NCBI GenBank assembly: GCA_944990035.1
Contig: CALYLX010000139.1
Span: 1-64,000, forward strand
From: Clitopilus passeckerianus
Lineage: Eukaryota > Basidiomycota > Agaricomycetes > Agaricales > Entolomataceae
Direction: 5' to 3'
Length of the DNA: 64,000 nt
Numbering within the stretch: the stretch's first letter is position 1; the number at the start of each line of letters is the position of its first letter. The translations under genes and the position numbers were made by a program. Below the pieces are notes generated by a model. That model did no database searches, was not told where the DNA came from, and was given only the letters and a program-made list of their open reading frames with translations. Shown here piece by piece: positions 46,721-59,260 of the stretch.

Positions 46721-47667
46721 GAGTAGCGATAGCACCCTGATAGGTTGGACGTTGCAATAGAATAACTTGGTACGGTTTCTCCAAGACCTTGAGTCGAGTT
46801 GGATGATACATCTGAGCCCAGTACATGACCAAAGGATCAATTAATGCAATATCTCAGATAGAGCATCCCAACAGGGGGACTGTGTGCAAACCAAAAATCA
46901 CAGGTGTTGATGTAGCCAGGCGATAACATGGTTATGTCGCCCGGATTACTGGCCTTGTTCACAACCTCGGGCTGCTAATCAGTGGGTGCAGTAAATTAGC
47001 ATTACATTGTTTAGAGTAATTTCCCATAAATGCTCGCTCCCGACCGGATGTTTCGGATTTTCACCTGCAGTGTTGCTATACCACGATTCACATTAGGACT
47101 ACGCTGGATACATTAGCACATTGTATATTAAATAATCCAACTTTAGCCCGATTCTTCGACCTCACCTTTGCTTTCGCCAAGTCGAATAGCCAAGGCAGTC
47201 ACACCTGCCAGAATGCGATAGCTCGAGCAGAAAGCAGCAATTTGAACTTCAATTGTCCACTACTATACCAAGAAATCAAAAAGAGAGAGGTGAGAAGTAA
47301 GACCAAGGATAAAACGGGTGATCATAGACATCAGTCAATCTAAGCAGGAGTAGGCCACCACGGTATTGTACACGAACATAAATAGTGGACTTGCACTTCA
47401 CTCCGGCGTGGAAAATGGAAAATGAAGAATCGGAGCCGAGGCAATGTTCTTGGGAGCAAGGTTGAGGAAGTACAGGGCAAGTACAGGGAGAAAAGGAAAG
47501 TAAGGCAGTCTATAGAAGGAAGCATAAGAAGGAAGGACAATGGTGGAGAAGGAGTCGAATGGTGAGGGCTTTCTTATACTAAACATTGAACTGATTAATC
47601 CCCCAACGTAAGCTGTATATCAAACTCGTCGATCAGTGTCAACAATGGCACAAAGCAACTTGCCCGT
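46721..47667. other. Convergent spacer, FunK1 and HeLo genes
   Basis: About 950 bp, AT-rich in parts, with no supportable gene. It holds both 3' UTRs. Confidence 0.5.
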
Positions 47668-50600
47668 TCATGACACCCAAATAAGCACATTGACTCCTAA
47701 ACCCTTGTTGCTGGCGATATTATAGGCACAGACAAAACAAGGCCCTGGAGCGCGCCTGATGACAGCGTTTTTGCCTCTCTCAGAGCACCATGCTCTCGCC
47801 AGGGCCTCCGCACCCTTGCCTGTGGCGTTGATAACCAACACGCAATTGTCATCTTCCTCTGTCGATGCATCCTTCAGGTCCTCGACATTCCAGACATTCC
47901 TTTGGAATTTCCGAAGCTCCCTCGTATGCACCGGATGTCCTTGAGCACCACCCTCACAGAGTGGTGGGGTGACGAAGACTGGGTTAGCGTAGAGCGTGTA
48001 AGTGACAGCCGCCTCATTGTCGACCTTGAATGTGATGCTGGCCCTGTATTCGGTTTCCTGTTCGATTTCCTCCTTCGACATTTTGCTCCTCTTCGCGGCG
48101 AACTTCACATCGAGTGCAAGTGCCTTGACTCGAATGCTTGTCACGGTACATGTTGTCATCTGGCGCACTGGGGGCTCCGGACACGTCCAGCGGGACTCAT
48201 CCTTGATCTCCGCCATCCACTGATGCACGTCTTCACCGTCTTTGAGGCGAACAGTTTCCTCGCCATCATCAGGACGGGACGAAATGTATATGGTACGATC
48301 ACCATCGTGTTTGAGGGGTGCGACTCGACGCGCTTTGAGTCGGATGTATTTGCTTTGTGGTCCTTCGATCGGCGGGCAAGGCCCAACCCACCCAGAGATC
48401 GACTTGACCCCGGGAAGACAACCTAGGACTCGGCCTAACACTGTACGAGTTCGCCAATAACTCCGTTCCGGCAGAGAGAGCCCGTTTTCAAAATAATAGC
48501 CGACGCCGAGAGTGTTGCTGAGAGATGGGGTGCATAGGACAAGAGCGGCCATGATCTTGAAGGCGGCAAACTTGCCTGGGAGGACCACGCCAAATAGCCA
48601 GTCCCATATATCCAGCTTCACCACTGAACCGCCGCGAAGGTTACTGTAGACGTCCTCCACATAGTCGCGGGTCTCGTTCATGAATGGCCACTTCATGATT
48701 TCGGCAAATCGGAGGAGACCCTCCACTTGCATTTCGTGGACGCGGGAGTGCATTTCTAGATTCCTGCCTTCCATGTGGAAAGAATCATCCCGGGGATCCG
48801 ATTCCTCACCCTTCGCCTTTCCCTTGTCTTCCTCCCAGGAGCTTGATCCTACCCCATCTGCCTTTGCCCCATCCTCTCCCTCGCTCTTCCTGGCCCCTTC
48901 ATTTGCCCTCTCCTTCCCCTTCTCTTCCCGTTTCTCGTCCGGATCCTTTTCGACACCCACAAGCACAAGGTCAACGTTGCGAATCCAAAGGTCGGAGACG
49001 ATCAGTGTTGCCAGGACATCCGTTGTAAAGCCGGAGATCGAGGCATCAGGAAAATGCTCGAGCCTTCGAGCCAACTCCTTCCCAACTATAACCTGCCATA
49101 AAAAATTCCATAAACCCAAACTCTGCTCGGTCCCACCCATTGCAATCAATGCAATGCTAGACGTGCTGGCAAAATCGACGAAGGCATCTCGGCGATGGAT
49201 GAAGCTATACAGGTCCGAGAGCGGCCCTCCAATTCTGTCATATTCCTGCCCGCTTATAGAGTATCTAGAGAAGAGTGGATTGTATTAGATCTACAACTGG
49301 TAGAGCAGGATGGAACCAACATACGGTTTGATGTTGGTGAACTCACGTAGATCTTCCTGGTCTTGTTGGCGATTCCATCCAAGCTTGTCTGGCCCTCTTT
49401 GCAGCTCATGAAGTCGACGCAGCAACTTCTTCGCTGGGAGGTCAGGGATTTTTGCATAGCTGACAAGTATTGTCTCATCGTGGCGTTTCCCAAATATTCT
49501 CTGATGGTCCCAACACTCCATGCCAAACCCTTCCACAGTAACCGTGCCGGGGTTGACGTTCTCGTACGCGGGATCACTCTCGATGTCGAAAAAAGCGTAA
49601 TCTTCATCAGTACGCGGAGTGTATCCGTCACGCTCCCGCCGCCGTTCAATAAACCGCTTTCGATGGTAGATCTCTGGACAGCACACATCAGCATGAACGA
49701 CATGGTCAGGCGTCTGAGCAGTTACCAAGAGCGTCGTGTGGCATTTTAACGAATCCTTTGTATCGCTCGGTCCAAAAACCACTCTCCCCGTTCTTCCCTG
49801 CCCAATGGACCGAAGCATTGCAGTATGACGACCAGCCTCCTTGGTACACCTGACCGGTGAGTGCCCCTGAAGACTTGTCCTCTGCCCAGAGTTCCATCTC
49901 CGTCAAAGCCTTCTCCAACTCCGACATTTCTGGGTCATCGGCATCCGGGGCAGGCTGTTCGCTTTTGGTTTTGTCGGTGCTTGGGAGCTGCGGCAAGGTG
50001 GGACCTTCGGCGGGTTTTTCTGTGTCTCCCGACACGCTAGACGCTGCAGTCGATTTGAGGTCCGCGAGTCGAACACTTGCGCTATCGGAGATGTCATCGT
50101 AGTCATGTGCGGATGCTTCCTGCAGCAGCTGCAGAGAGCGAATCTCGTCGCTCGCCACGATGTCCTCCCGTAGCGTATCCCTCGTCCGAGATAGAACATC
50201 AGGGAAGAGGCTGACGAGACTGTCGTTGAAACCTTTGATCTCAGCAATCAGGCCGATAAACTTTGCCTTGTCGCTAATAGCCCAGACTGTCTTCTTTCGG
50301 AACGATGTGGACTCCTTGTAGTCCTTTGCCGATTTCTGCAAGCTTGAGTAGGCGTGCTTGAAAACAGCTCCAAAGAGGAACTGAGCGCTATCTGTCGATA
50401 TCAAGGCAGAAGCTTGGTCGGTTGTTGGCAACGGACCCGCGCCATCTTCACCAGTTCCGCCGGTCACAGATAAGGCCTTTAAACCATATTTCTTCTGAAG
50501 CGAGCCAGTGTCCTCGAAGACTCGCTGAACACATCCCAGCAGGCGCATTACCGTGTCTCTAATTTCTGGCCGATTGAGTCTAGGATCAATGAGAAGGTCG

Positions 50601-50809
50601 GGATCTGGCTGGCCACGCTGTACTTTTGCCAACCCAACAGCTTCTCCCCACATGAGGAGCCGCGCTCTCTCAACCTCGAGCTTCACTCGCACGATCTCCG
50701 TGTCGAGCCCGTAGTTTCTGCCTGCAGCCACAGTGTCGAAGACCTGGACGCAGGTGTTCCATAGCGTCACCATACTGACTGCCGCCATAATAAGCCCTGC
50801 AGCCTCCAT
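47668..50809 (-). CDS. HeLo-domain (HET-S/LopB, prion-inhibition type) protein
   Basis: A protein of about 1,000 residues in three exons; introns at about 49,690 and 49,290. The ATG at 50809 opens EAAGLIMAAVSMVTLWNTC and VQVFDTVAAGRNYGLDTEI, typical of the HeLo helical bundle that forms membrane-acting death effectors in filamentous fungi. The domain runs over about 220 residues and is followed by a Ser/Asp/Glu-rich linker. The middle (YHRKRFIERRRERDG, YAFFDIESDPAYENV) and the long C-terminal part have no domain I can name; a highly charged insertion (EEKGKERANEGARKSEGEDG) lies near 48,880. There is no NACHT, NB-ARC or amyloid motif visible. Fungal self/non-self or cell-death signalling is inferred from the HeLo family only. 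Confidence 0.75.
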
Positions 50810-51712
50810 GATCGGCTGTTAGTAACAGAGGTTCAAATGGGTGTAGAAAAATCCTCAGAGACAATTGAAAAGCGAGATGATGGCGGGAATGGCGAGGAGT
50901 GATTGGGGGTATGTTATTGAGCAATGACTGGATATCAGCCAAAGAGTGGATGAACTAGAACGTTTGGGCAAGTGTTAGGGGGTAATGAGCTGAGATCGGG
51001 ATGATGCTGGTGGGAAAAGGTGCCAAGGAGGAACGGAATATTTTCAATGCAGGATGGATTAGTTCGACCAGATCAATTGAATCTGCGACAACTTGTTGAA
51101 GAGTTGAGGAAGGGTATCAGGCGGGGAAGGACGCAAAGGCAAATAATACCCTTTATAGAGCACATCTACATCGCCCTTGGCAAACGTTGACAAATTGACG
51201 GTAGTGCTGAGGGAGTCACGGTACTGCTCCTGACCTTTTTCACATCATGCTGGTGAATGCACAGCCTGAGCTTATTGGGACCATGACAATTGGTCCTGAT
51301 CTGAAAGCGATTGCGGGATTACTTACACAACCTGGAAGCAGCACGAATGGCTGGGAAAATACCTTGCATAACGCATTGCAGCTGTATGTCCGGCCCAGTT
51401 TAGAAAGATTTGTTCATGTCGAAACTCCAAACGGTTCAAGAATATATGGCGGTGACACCTTCGGAGATGGCTATCATAAAAATGACAATATTGACGAGCT
51501 AACAGACAAGACTACCTGGGAAGGGAAGGCAAGATGCTTCAAGGCATCCCGAAACCTTTTGACTTTCCTGATTCTTGTAACGAACAACAGACGTCTTGGA
51601 CTGTATTTGAAGGCGGAGGTTTGAGAGTGAAGAAAAAATGCATTTCCATAAGCGGTAATGCTACGCCTATGAAGAGATCATTCCTTTCAACGATCATGTT
51701 CATCTCACGGCC
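50810..51712. other. Divergent region, HeLo gene and ZCCHC9-like gene
   Basis: The plus strand carries an open frame at 51247-51624 (VNAQPELIGTMTIGPDLKAI, NALQLYVRPSLERFVHVE) and, one base out of phase, a continuation near 51530-51640 (PFDFPDSCNEQQTSW, VFEGGGLRVKKKC). Together they look like the decayed remains of a gene or an unrecognised small gene. I recognise no family. A TATAAAGG lies on the minus strand near 51150. Confidence 0.35.
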
Positions 51713-52798
51713 ATGACCAGGATCACAAACTTGGGACGAAAACGAACCTATCTTGAGGCCGGCTGGGGAAACGGAGAAGAGGACGTCCAGGAGGCAGAAG
51801 CACCACTGTCAGCAACGGACCATGTTGGGGAGTCCAATGGAGCAGGACCTCCGAAGAAGAAACGGAAGCGGACGAAGCCTTCGATGAGAGACGGGAATAC
51901 TGGGGTCAAGGCTGCTCAGGCTGCAGCAGAGCGAGCCGAAAAGGAGGCGCTGAAAGCGAAGGCGTTGCAAGATGGTGATCTATCCGGCCTCAGTAAATCG
52001 GCGAAGAAAAAGCTCAGGGACAAGAAAATGAGAGAAAGGCCCGAAGAGCCTCCAGGTATGTCAGAAATTAACAACATATCCTGACCTCGTCCTAACACGC
52101 ATTTTAGCACCTTACTTTGACCCTTCAGAAAGGCGAAGAATGAAACGGCAATTTGACAAGTTCGAGGCCACAATATGCTTCATTTGCCGTGAGAAGGGCC
52201 ACCCTGCCAGAGACTGCCCTCAAGCTGAAGGAGCCGGAGGAAAGGATCACTTGGTTGGGATCTGTTACCGGTATGTCATCAAATAAAGTCAGGATTGCAT
52301 TGCTGAACTTACATTGTATTTTTGCGAAATTTCAGTTGCGGATCTGAGCACCATACTTTATCGCACTGCAGGAAACCCTCTGATCCAGAAAACCCACTGC
52401 CGTTTGCATCGTGCTTCGTTTGTAACACAAGAGGTCATCTAGCATCCTCGTGTCCACAGAACAAGGAGAAAGGTGTATACCCCAACGGAGGTTGCTGCAA
52501 ACTATGTGGAGAAACTACTCATTTGGCCAAAGATTGCAATTTGAGAAAAAGAGGTACTATCTGCTACAGCTTCGTTCGTGACGAAAAGTATCTAATAATT
52601 TTTGCAGATGAACCAACCAATACATCACTGCTTGGGACTGGGCGCGGTGCAGGAGCAGATGAAGATGACTTCCACCTGGTCAAACGACAAAATGACGGCT
52701 ACGATCGAGCAGAACGGAAGTTCCACAAGTCGACGGATGCCCGGACAGGAGCAAATAGGACGGCTAGTATCGGCCACAAAAAGGTTGTGAACTTCTAG
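51713..52798 (+). CDS. CCHC zinc-finger protein, ZCCHC9-like
   Basis: Nucleolar-type zinc-knuckle protein. The ATG at 51713 begins MTRITNLGRKRTYLEAGWG. A basic region follows (PPKKKRKRTKPSMRD), then an Ala/Lys helix (AAQAAAERAEKEALKAKAL) and FDKFEATICFICREKGHPAR, the first of four CCHC knuckles: CFICREKGHPARDC, CYRCGSEHHTLSHC (spliced), CFVCNTRGHLASSC and CKLCGETTHLAKDC. The C-terminus ends GHKKVVNF at 52798. The layout matches ZCCHC9, tied in animals to rRNA and RNA quality control. The knuckles resemble retroviral Gag, but there is no other retroelement signal. Four short introns. Confidence 0.85.
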
Positions 52799-52964
52799 TA
52801 CATACTCATGTGCAGTTTTTGCATCTTCGCAGCGATAAAAATAACGCCAACACTCACAGAATCCCAGTAAAAGTTCTAATTCTCATTTGGATTACATCTC
52901 GGCATACGCGAGTACATGCAAAAAATAACGTATAAATAACTAGCAAGATACATTATCATGAACA

Positions 52965-55318
52965 TCATGACGAAACAGCTTCCTTCTCTTTCGACACGGA
53001 ATCCTTGTCGCTTTCGCTATTTTTCTCGTCACTCGTCTGGCTAGCGACATCCATATCTTGGATAGTTTGAACAGGACCCTTGAACCAGTGGATACCACCG
53101 TATACGGGGAGGTAGTAGTATCCGATAGCAAGTGCGAGGGTGCCTCCCCATACCGCTATGGTGTAGTTGAATGTCTCCTTGTCGGGGTTGGGGCTTGCGG
53201 GGAACAGGAAGACAACGATGATGAAGACCATCCATGTAACTGCAGTTGCTGCAACGGGCATCGACTAGGGGAAAGAACATTAGCGGGAGGTCAATATTGC
53301 ATGCGGTACGAGAAAACTCACGAGTCTGCCAAGAGAGAAAGGTCCCCTTTTGACCTCTTTCTGGCCAATGAACCTGGCAGCGATGGGGATAGAGTAGGCG
53401 AGGTATTGGCCGGTGACTACCAAGGAGAAGATGGCACCGATGGCGCTGGGCCCAGCGAAGGCGAGGAGGCCGAGCAACAATGACACGCCGGCAGCGAACC
53501 AAACTGCGTTAACGGGAGCATGGGTGCGCTTGTTGACGTTGTAGAGCCAGAACGACAAGGGGAGACCTCCATCTCTAGAGAAGGCGAAGATTTGGCGAGA
53601 GCAAGTGGTGAGCTGCAAAACAAAATGGCATCAGTAAGGAGATCCGACCGAGAAGCTCTATGACCATTCGACTGACCATGCTCATTCCGATGGAGAATCT
53701 ATTCAAAGGGAAAACGAGGAGCTAATCAGCATGGATGATCCCAGACTGGAATAGGGAAGAGAAGCGTTACGTACTGGACAATGATGATCCAGGCCCAGAA
53801 GGCGAGAGTACCTCGTTGGCCAAAGGAGTTGAAGAGGATCTAGTAAGTAGCACCCCCTATGAGTGTGGGTCAGACAACCATCAGAGACGGGTACATACAG
53901 CTGCCATAGGTTGACCAATTGGGCTGGCCAGAATGCTCTCAAGGTCCTTGCCCATGCAGAAGGCCAGAGCCACGTTAATGCCTACGCAAGTGAACGTCAG
54001 AGTCAGCCTGGGAGATAGGTAGAGGGGTTGCCCCTGACTTACCCCATCCAATGATACTGCTGGTGGTTGCGGCGGTAATCATAGCGAAGGGAATCGCAGT
54101 ATTGGCATTTCGGGCTTCCTCACTGATGTGGACGGTGGAGTCAAAAGCACCGATGGTCCATAGAGGAGCCAAGAAGCTGAGAATGAATGCAAAGCCATTG
54201 TTCCAACCGGAGACTGGGCAATATTAATTAACACGGTGGAAGTATTCGATGAAATTATGTGCTCTCACAATTTTGGAAGTTGCCGAATGCGAAGGAGGCA
54301 CTATTCCTGAACTCATGAGGAGTTGCGGCGGGGACACCAATAATGATTACAAGGCAGAGGCTAAGAGCATGGTATTGATCAGCTCGATAACCGAAGGACC
54401 TAAGAAAAGTCACACACACAACATTTACAATAATGAAGGGCGTCTGCAGACGAGCGATGAATTTGGGGTTGAGACTGCAGAGAGAGGCATGGCACAGCAG
54501 GAGGGCAGCGAACAAACCGCTGAGATCGCGTCAAGTCAGAATGATGGAGCAGGAGGAACGGGCAGAGCAACTACTCACAAGGTTTGTGCGGTTGTTGCCG
54601 AAAATGTTTCACCAGAGCCGATGCTCACAGCAGCCATGATTTGGACTGCGCACCCCCAGTCAACTGAAGCCACACTAGCAATATTGCCAACGGTGTTGGA
54701 ATCTACACGTACGTTAGCATCTCAGTCACGATTTGCTAAAACTTCAAGACTTACAGCCAACAATCCACGAAAGAAGACATCTCCACTTCGGCGACGAGAA
54801 CATGAAAGTCCAGTAATACAATCCACCAATCGTTGGTGCTGCTGAGCCCAGTTCTGCCATTGCGAGGCCGATAATTATCAGGAAGATGGCACATACTGAC
54901 CACTAGACAAGAACTCAGTGAGCTCTATGACACGCCAAAAGCTTCAAAGACTGCCTACCCCCCAAACCATCGCTACCGGTCCGCCATACGGGATCGAATA
55001 GACCAACACGGAGCTGTTGAAATGACATCAATTCTCCTGCTTTGCTGGAACTGCCAACGCTACTCACGTCAACGAAGGCAGCAGACCAATAATGCTGAAT
55101 CCTACACCGAAAACCTCGATTGGGCTGAAGACTCTGCGGAATTCTAAGCAACATCAAGATCAACATCAGACGAATATCCTCTAGGACAGGCCACCACGTA
55201 ACGTACCAGGCTTGTAACCCAGCTGAGCTAGCAGGGTGTCATCGCGCCCTAGATGCAGCTGCGTAATGCGAGCACTAGTAGTAGCCTCGCCCTTGGTCTC
55301 TCCGGCTTCTTGCAACAT
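52965..55318 (-). CDS. Amino-acid/GABA permease (APC family)
   Basis: Twelve-helix permease of the APC superfamily (Uga4/choline-GABA group). From the ATG at 55318 (MLQEAGETKGEATTS) exons give FRRVFSPIEVFGVGFSIIGL, VYSIPYGGPVAMVWG, GLAMAELGSAAPTIGGLYYW (family motif), SNTVGNIASVASVDWG, APLWTIGAFDSTVHISEEAR (the classic second signature), LTTCSRQIFAFSRDGGLP and GQYLAYSIPIAARF. It ends in a charged cytoplasmic tail (SEKNSESDKDS) at 52965. About twelve short introns. Substrate is inferred only to subfamily level. Convergent with the ZCCHC9-like gene, 166 bp apart. Confidence 0.9.
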
Positions 55319-56433
55319 CGTCTACAGGGCCTGGTGCGTCGTGTTCACCGGTGGCGCTTATTTACAAGAGGGAACGGTACGAGGGTCTCCAACATCAGCT
55401 AGTAAAATATACTATGGACCCTTAACTGATGGGTAAAGATGAGATATCCCCTTGATAGAAGGGGTTTGGGAAGTTTCATGGCAAGCAGTCGGGTGATGCT
55501 TTCTGCGGCGCTTCAATTCATACGGGTGAATGGCGTGGGTAGGAATGATGCCCCTCCCATGTCAGCAGTAATCTGGGTGCGACACTGCCGATAACCGCTC
55601 GTCTTTTCGGGGTGTCCAAGCCTCCCTTTTGACAGCTCTCTTTCGGACGATCGGTCTAAGGCACACCCACAAACTTGCTTGTGACCAATTACAAGTGGTC
55701 TATCCATATGGACTCTTTGACTTCGTGGTGATAGCTGTCCGGTCAAACTCTCGGGCATGGAAGGGTATTGGTAATTGTAGGTTGTTGTAGAGACTCACGT
55801 CGCAACCAGTCTCTGTCCAAAGCATGGAGTAGCCACCCTAAGCGAACGAAACGAAAACCCTTCGGCATCTCATCGCTAAAAACGCTAACAGAACAAATGA
55901 TGGCCGTTGTGACCTTACGAACTTCAGAAGGGTGACAGAATCTGGCCCTGCGCAGACTCTCACTCCTCTAGCCATTTTGACAAAAATCCTGACAGCAACG
56001 AGTCTTATGAGCCTACTCTGAGGAACATAGGAACAACAGAATCACCTCAAGTTCTGATGAGGTTCTCAAGGTCGTTCGACATGTCATGGACGTAACGGCC
56101 GTAGCGATCATCACCCACAAATGCACACAGAAGGATAACGTTGTAACTTACACGAGGCACATCTAACTACACATGGTACCTGATATGTCGTTCCCAGACC
56201 GGCGGGATCGAGGGTAGCTAAGACCTGTGAGCGGCAGTCTGACCTCGACGTGATTGCTTGTGATTGATATCTCACACTCGGAGGTATCGCGGATGCAAAT
56301 CCCTAAAATTACACAAAGAAACTGCGATAAACATGCAGAGGCTCTAAACCACGGACGAACCCCAAAACACTGGGGTATTACGAAACGCGAAGGGGGACGG
56401 GGGAATATCTAAGCTTAATGGGTAGGTATACAA
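55319..56433. other. 1.1 kb spacer, no supported gene
   Basis: Upstream of the permease gene and downstream of the DUF6533 gene. No open frame has recognisable content. It should contain the permease promoter. Confidence 0.5.
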
Positions 56434-58155
56434 TCATACTCCTGTCCGTTCGTTGAAAGTCGTGAGCTCCATATCTGTGCTATCTATGGTGTTAATCGTC
56501 TGGTCGCGGCGGTGGGTCCCCATCGTTTGTGTGTGCGAGAACTTGATGACGGCCACGGACGGCATGTACGTATCGATGTCGGATATCGTACGATAGTGGT
56601 TGGAGCGGACAGAGATGAGAAGTCGATTCGCGAACACGCTAGCAACGACGAATGCGAAGGCCGTGCCTAGCTCGTCCAGGGTTATCCTGTTGTGATACCA
56701 TATGATCAGATTGGCGAGGTATATCCAAAAGATCCTGTTTTGAATAGAATTCAGTATGTTATGCCTCTGGGAAGAAAGGCGGGACGACTTACGTCGAGAA
56801 GTAAATGACGGAGTCTTTGGTCAATTGCTGCATAATTGAGCTCCCATGGGCTGACTTGCGATGTTGCCAGGCCTTCACGAGGGCGAGCGCTAGGAGAATG
56901 CCTTCGACACAGAGAACAGCAGTCCAGTAGTAGATGACCCAGTGGGAGCCATCCGGCGGATCAGCGTCCGCACAAATGAAGTTCCCAAGGAAAGGTTCGT
57001 TCGTGCCTATCATGAGAAGGAATATAATCAGTCTCCACAACGAATGAATGAGAACAAGGTCCCGCCGCGTACCAATCAATAAAGGATTAGGAATGCCGAA
57101 CACAAGGCCCATTGCAAGGGCCTCTCCTAGGGTAAGGCAAACCTGCAAAGAATTTCAATGAGCAGGTTCAGCCATCATGACGAGCTATCAACTTACGAAA
57201 AGAGCGAGGATCTTGCGAGTGCTACCATACATAGCATAAAGCCGAAGTTCGAGAATAACTGGAAAATTACATGGTCAGGGTTGGAAACGGGGGTGGCTGG
57301 TGTAGACATACTGTGGGTCGTGATAACTTGCAAGCTTGCCCCCGTATTTTGCCAGTGAAAGAATGTGTTACCTGAGCAGCAGCATGAGAACAGAAAAAAG
57401 TGGAGAAAGAGCGGGAACTCACATCTATACGTTTCAGCCACGGTAAAATGAGGTTGGATCAGCGACGAGTATGATGGATGCAGCCAAGGATAGAAACTCA
57501 CAGCTAAAAAAAACCAAAATGGTTAGGACGGTCTATAACGGTGTAGATGAAGCACTGAAGACCCACCTGATATGAAGGTTTCGGTTGCATGAAAACTAGC
57601 CTCGTGTCAAAAGGGATTCACACAGGCCGAGTCGGGTGCTGTTACTCACCAACCGCATTGGATCTTCGAAAAGGAAGGATCAGCCACCTGTAGTTGAGGC
57701 AATAAGGTGTACACTCACATATTGAACGCCAAGGAGTAGTATCGACTCTGAAAAACCCGCCCAGTTAGTTGGCGTGTCCTCTACAGTGATTCCTGAACTA
57801 CTCGCCCAGAGAAAGAGCGCTTTTGCCAGAGACCACCTCTGTTTCCAGAAAAACTCGACCTGGGTAACGATGGGTCAGGTTTAATCTTCGGCCAACCGTG
57901 CTGCGGGGAAGTACCTCTGAGTCAAGTTGGATAACTGAAAACGAGTAAGTACATCAGTGTTGCTCGGAAGATATTAGTATCGGAACTTACGATACTCGTA
58001 GGCAATGAGTGCCGCGCACGCTACTGCTCAGGCCGTGAGTCACCACACAGGACGCCTAACCAACGAAACACTTACTGTAGGCGTTACGCTCCCATCTCGC
58101 TTCACTGAAAGACTGAAGGTCGAATGGAGGTGGAGGTCCAGGAGCAACCGACATG
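56434..58155 (-). CDS. DUF6533 seven-helix membrane protein
   Basis: Membrane protein of a large basidiomycete-specific group. The ATG at 58155 opens SVAPGPPPPFDLQSF; after introns the DUF6533-type first helix reads ACAALIAYEYLIQLDSE with EVEFFWKQRWSLAKALFLWA. Later helices include CLTLGEALAMGLVFGIPNPL, LVLIHSLWRLIIFLLMIGT, WVIYYWTAVLCVEGILLALA and TIFWIYLANLIIWY. The tail (ISVRSNHYRTISDIDTYM) is cytoplasmic-type and ends at 56434. About nine small introns. Such proteins resemble receptors in topology, but no ligand or function is known. Confidence 0.75.
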
Positions 58156-59260
58156 CTTCTCAGTCGCTTTTTCCGAGCACCCTGGCCCCGACAGTTATAT
58201 AACCTGGTGAACTCCTCCCAAGAAGCACTTGGAACGACGTCGGACTGATGAAATCAGCAGAAAGGGATATAAAGGACTATAGACGTCGAGAAGGACTATA
58301 AGGTTTGGACATGAGTTGACTACTCAAAATGGGGCTGACATGCAGCTTCTGAGCATTGCCCTTTATTCTTAGTAACGATAAAGTCTGATCCAATGAATTC
58401 AAAGAAACCGAGTTACCTAACGGACAATTTGATCCCGATGGGCTTGCAGAACCCTTTGCTCAATGATACACGTCCCACGACTGTTCAATTCTTCGTTCGA
58501 AGTTGATATCCTCTCCATGCTCGATAAGGTCTTTTCAATTCACACAGCACATCGAGTTCAAGATACCTGGGTTTTGGAGACGAAAACTCACGAAAATCTC
58601 GGTAGCTCGGGTAAGCCCTGTGAACACGTTTTCTCGGTGCTGTCAGGAAAGGTTCGGTAAACCCGGCGAAATGGCGTAAACTAAGGCAAACAGTGTTCTT
58701 CCAAATACAGCCAAATAAGGCCATATGATGTGGCGCAGTTGTATTCAGTCTTCAAACACGAGCATGGCGATGGGAAACGATTGCGCAACCAGTAGGAGTT
58801 CTCACTTTCCTCAGCGATCTTTATCCGGATGATGCACTTCAGCCCATAGGGAGGAGCGAAAGCTCTTCAACGTCCCCGCCACATCACACCAACCATAACA
58901 ACAGCGCAATCAGCGGCGAAAATGAAGTTATATTTGGACGCACGATTTTCTATCGAGTGCAGGATCATGTTCCGATGGTTTCATCTCGCTGATAACGCTA
59001 ACCTCATTCAGCATCGGTCTGGAGCAGGCCTGGAGAAAGACTCGACCTCCTTGGCGTTTAGGGTCGGGTCCCCCGAGGCTGCAGAGAGCGTCATGATCCG
59101 CGTTCTGTCGCACTCTTAGCATACTATAACTCTACTGCCCGTCGAAGGGTCACGCCGTAGATCCCGAAGAGGATTAACATTCACCAAATTGGAAGAACTC
59201 TAAACCGACGAAAAAGTGACACGGTCTGTACGGGGAACTTTCTAATACTGGAACTGTAAT
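58156..59260. other. 1.1 kb spacer, no supported gene
   Basis: Between the DUF6533 and glutamine-synthetase-like genes. Short open frames only, with no motif. It contains the 5' region of the DUF6533 gene and the 3' UTR of the next. Confidence 0.5.

Noticed and set aside
48680..49288. Plus-strand open frame opposite the HeLo gene
   Set aside because: Ser/Pro-rich shadow of the charged minus-strand coding region.
51713..52798. Retrotransposon Gag suggested by CCHC knuckles
   Set aside because: Four knuckles plus the GRKRTYLEAG start match ZCCHC9; no protease, reverse transcriptase, LTR or integrase nearby.
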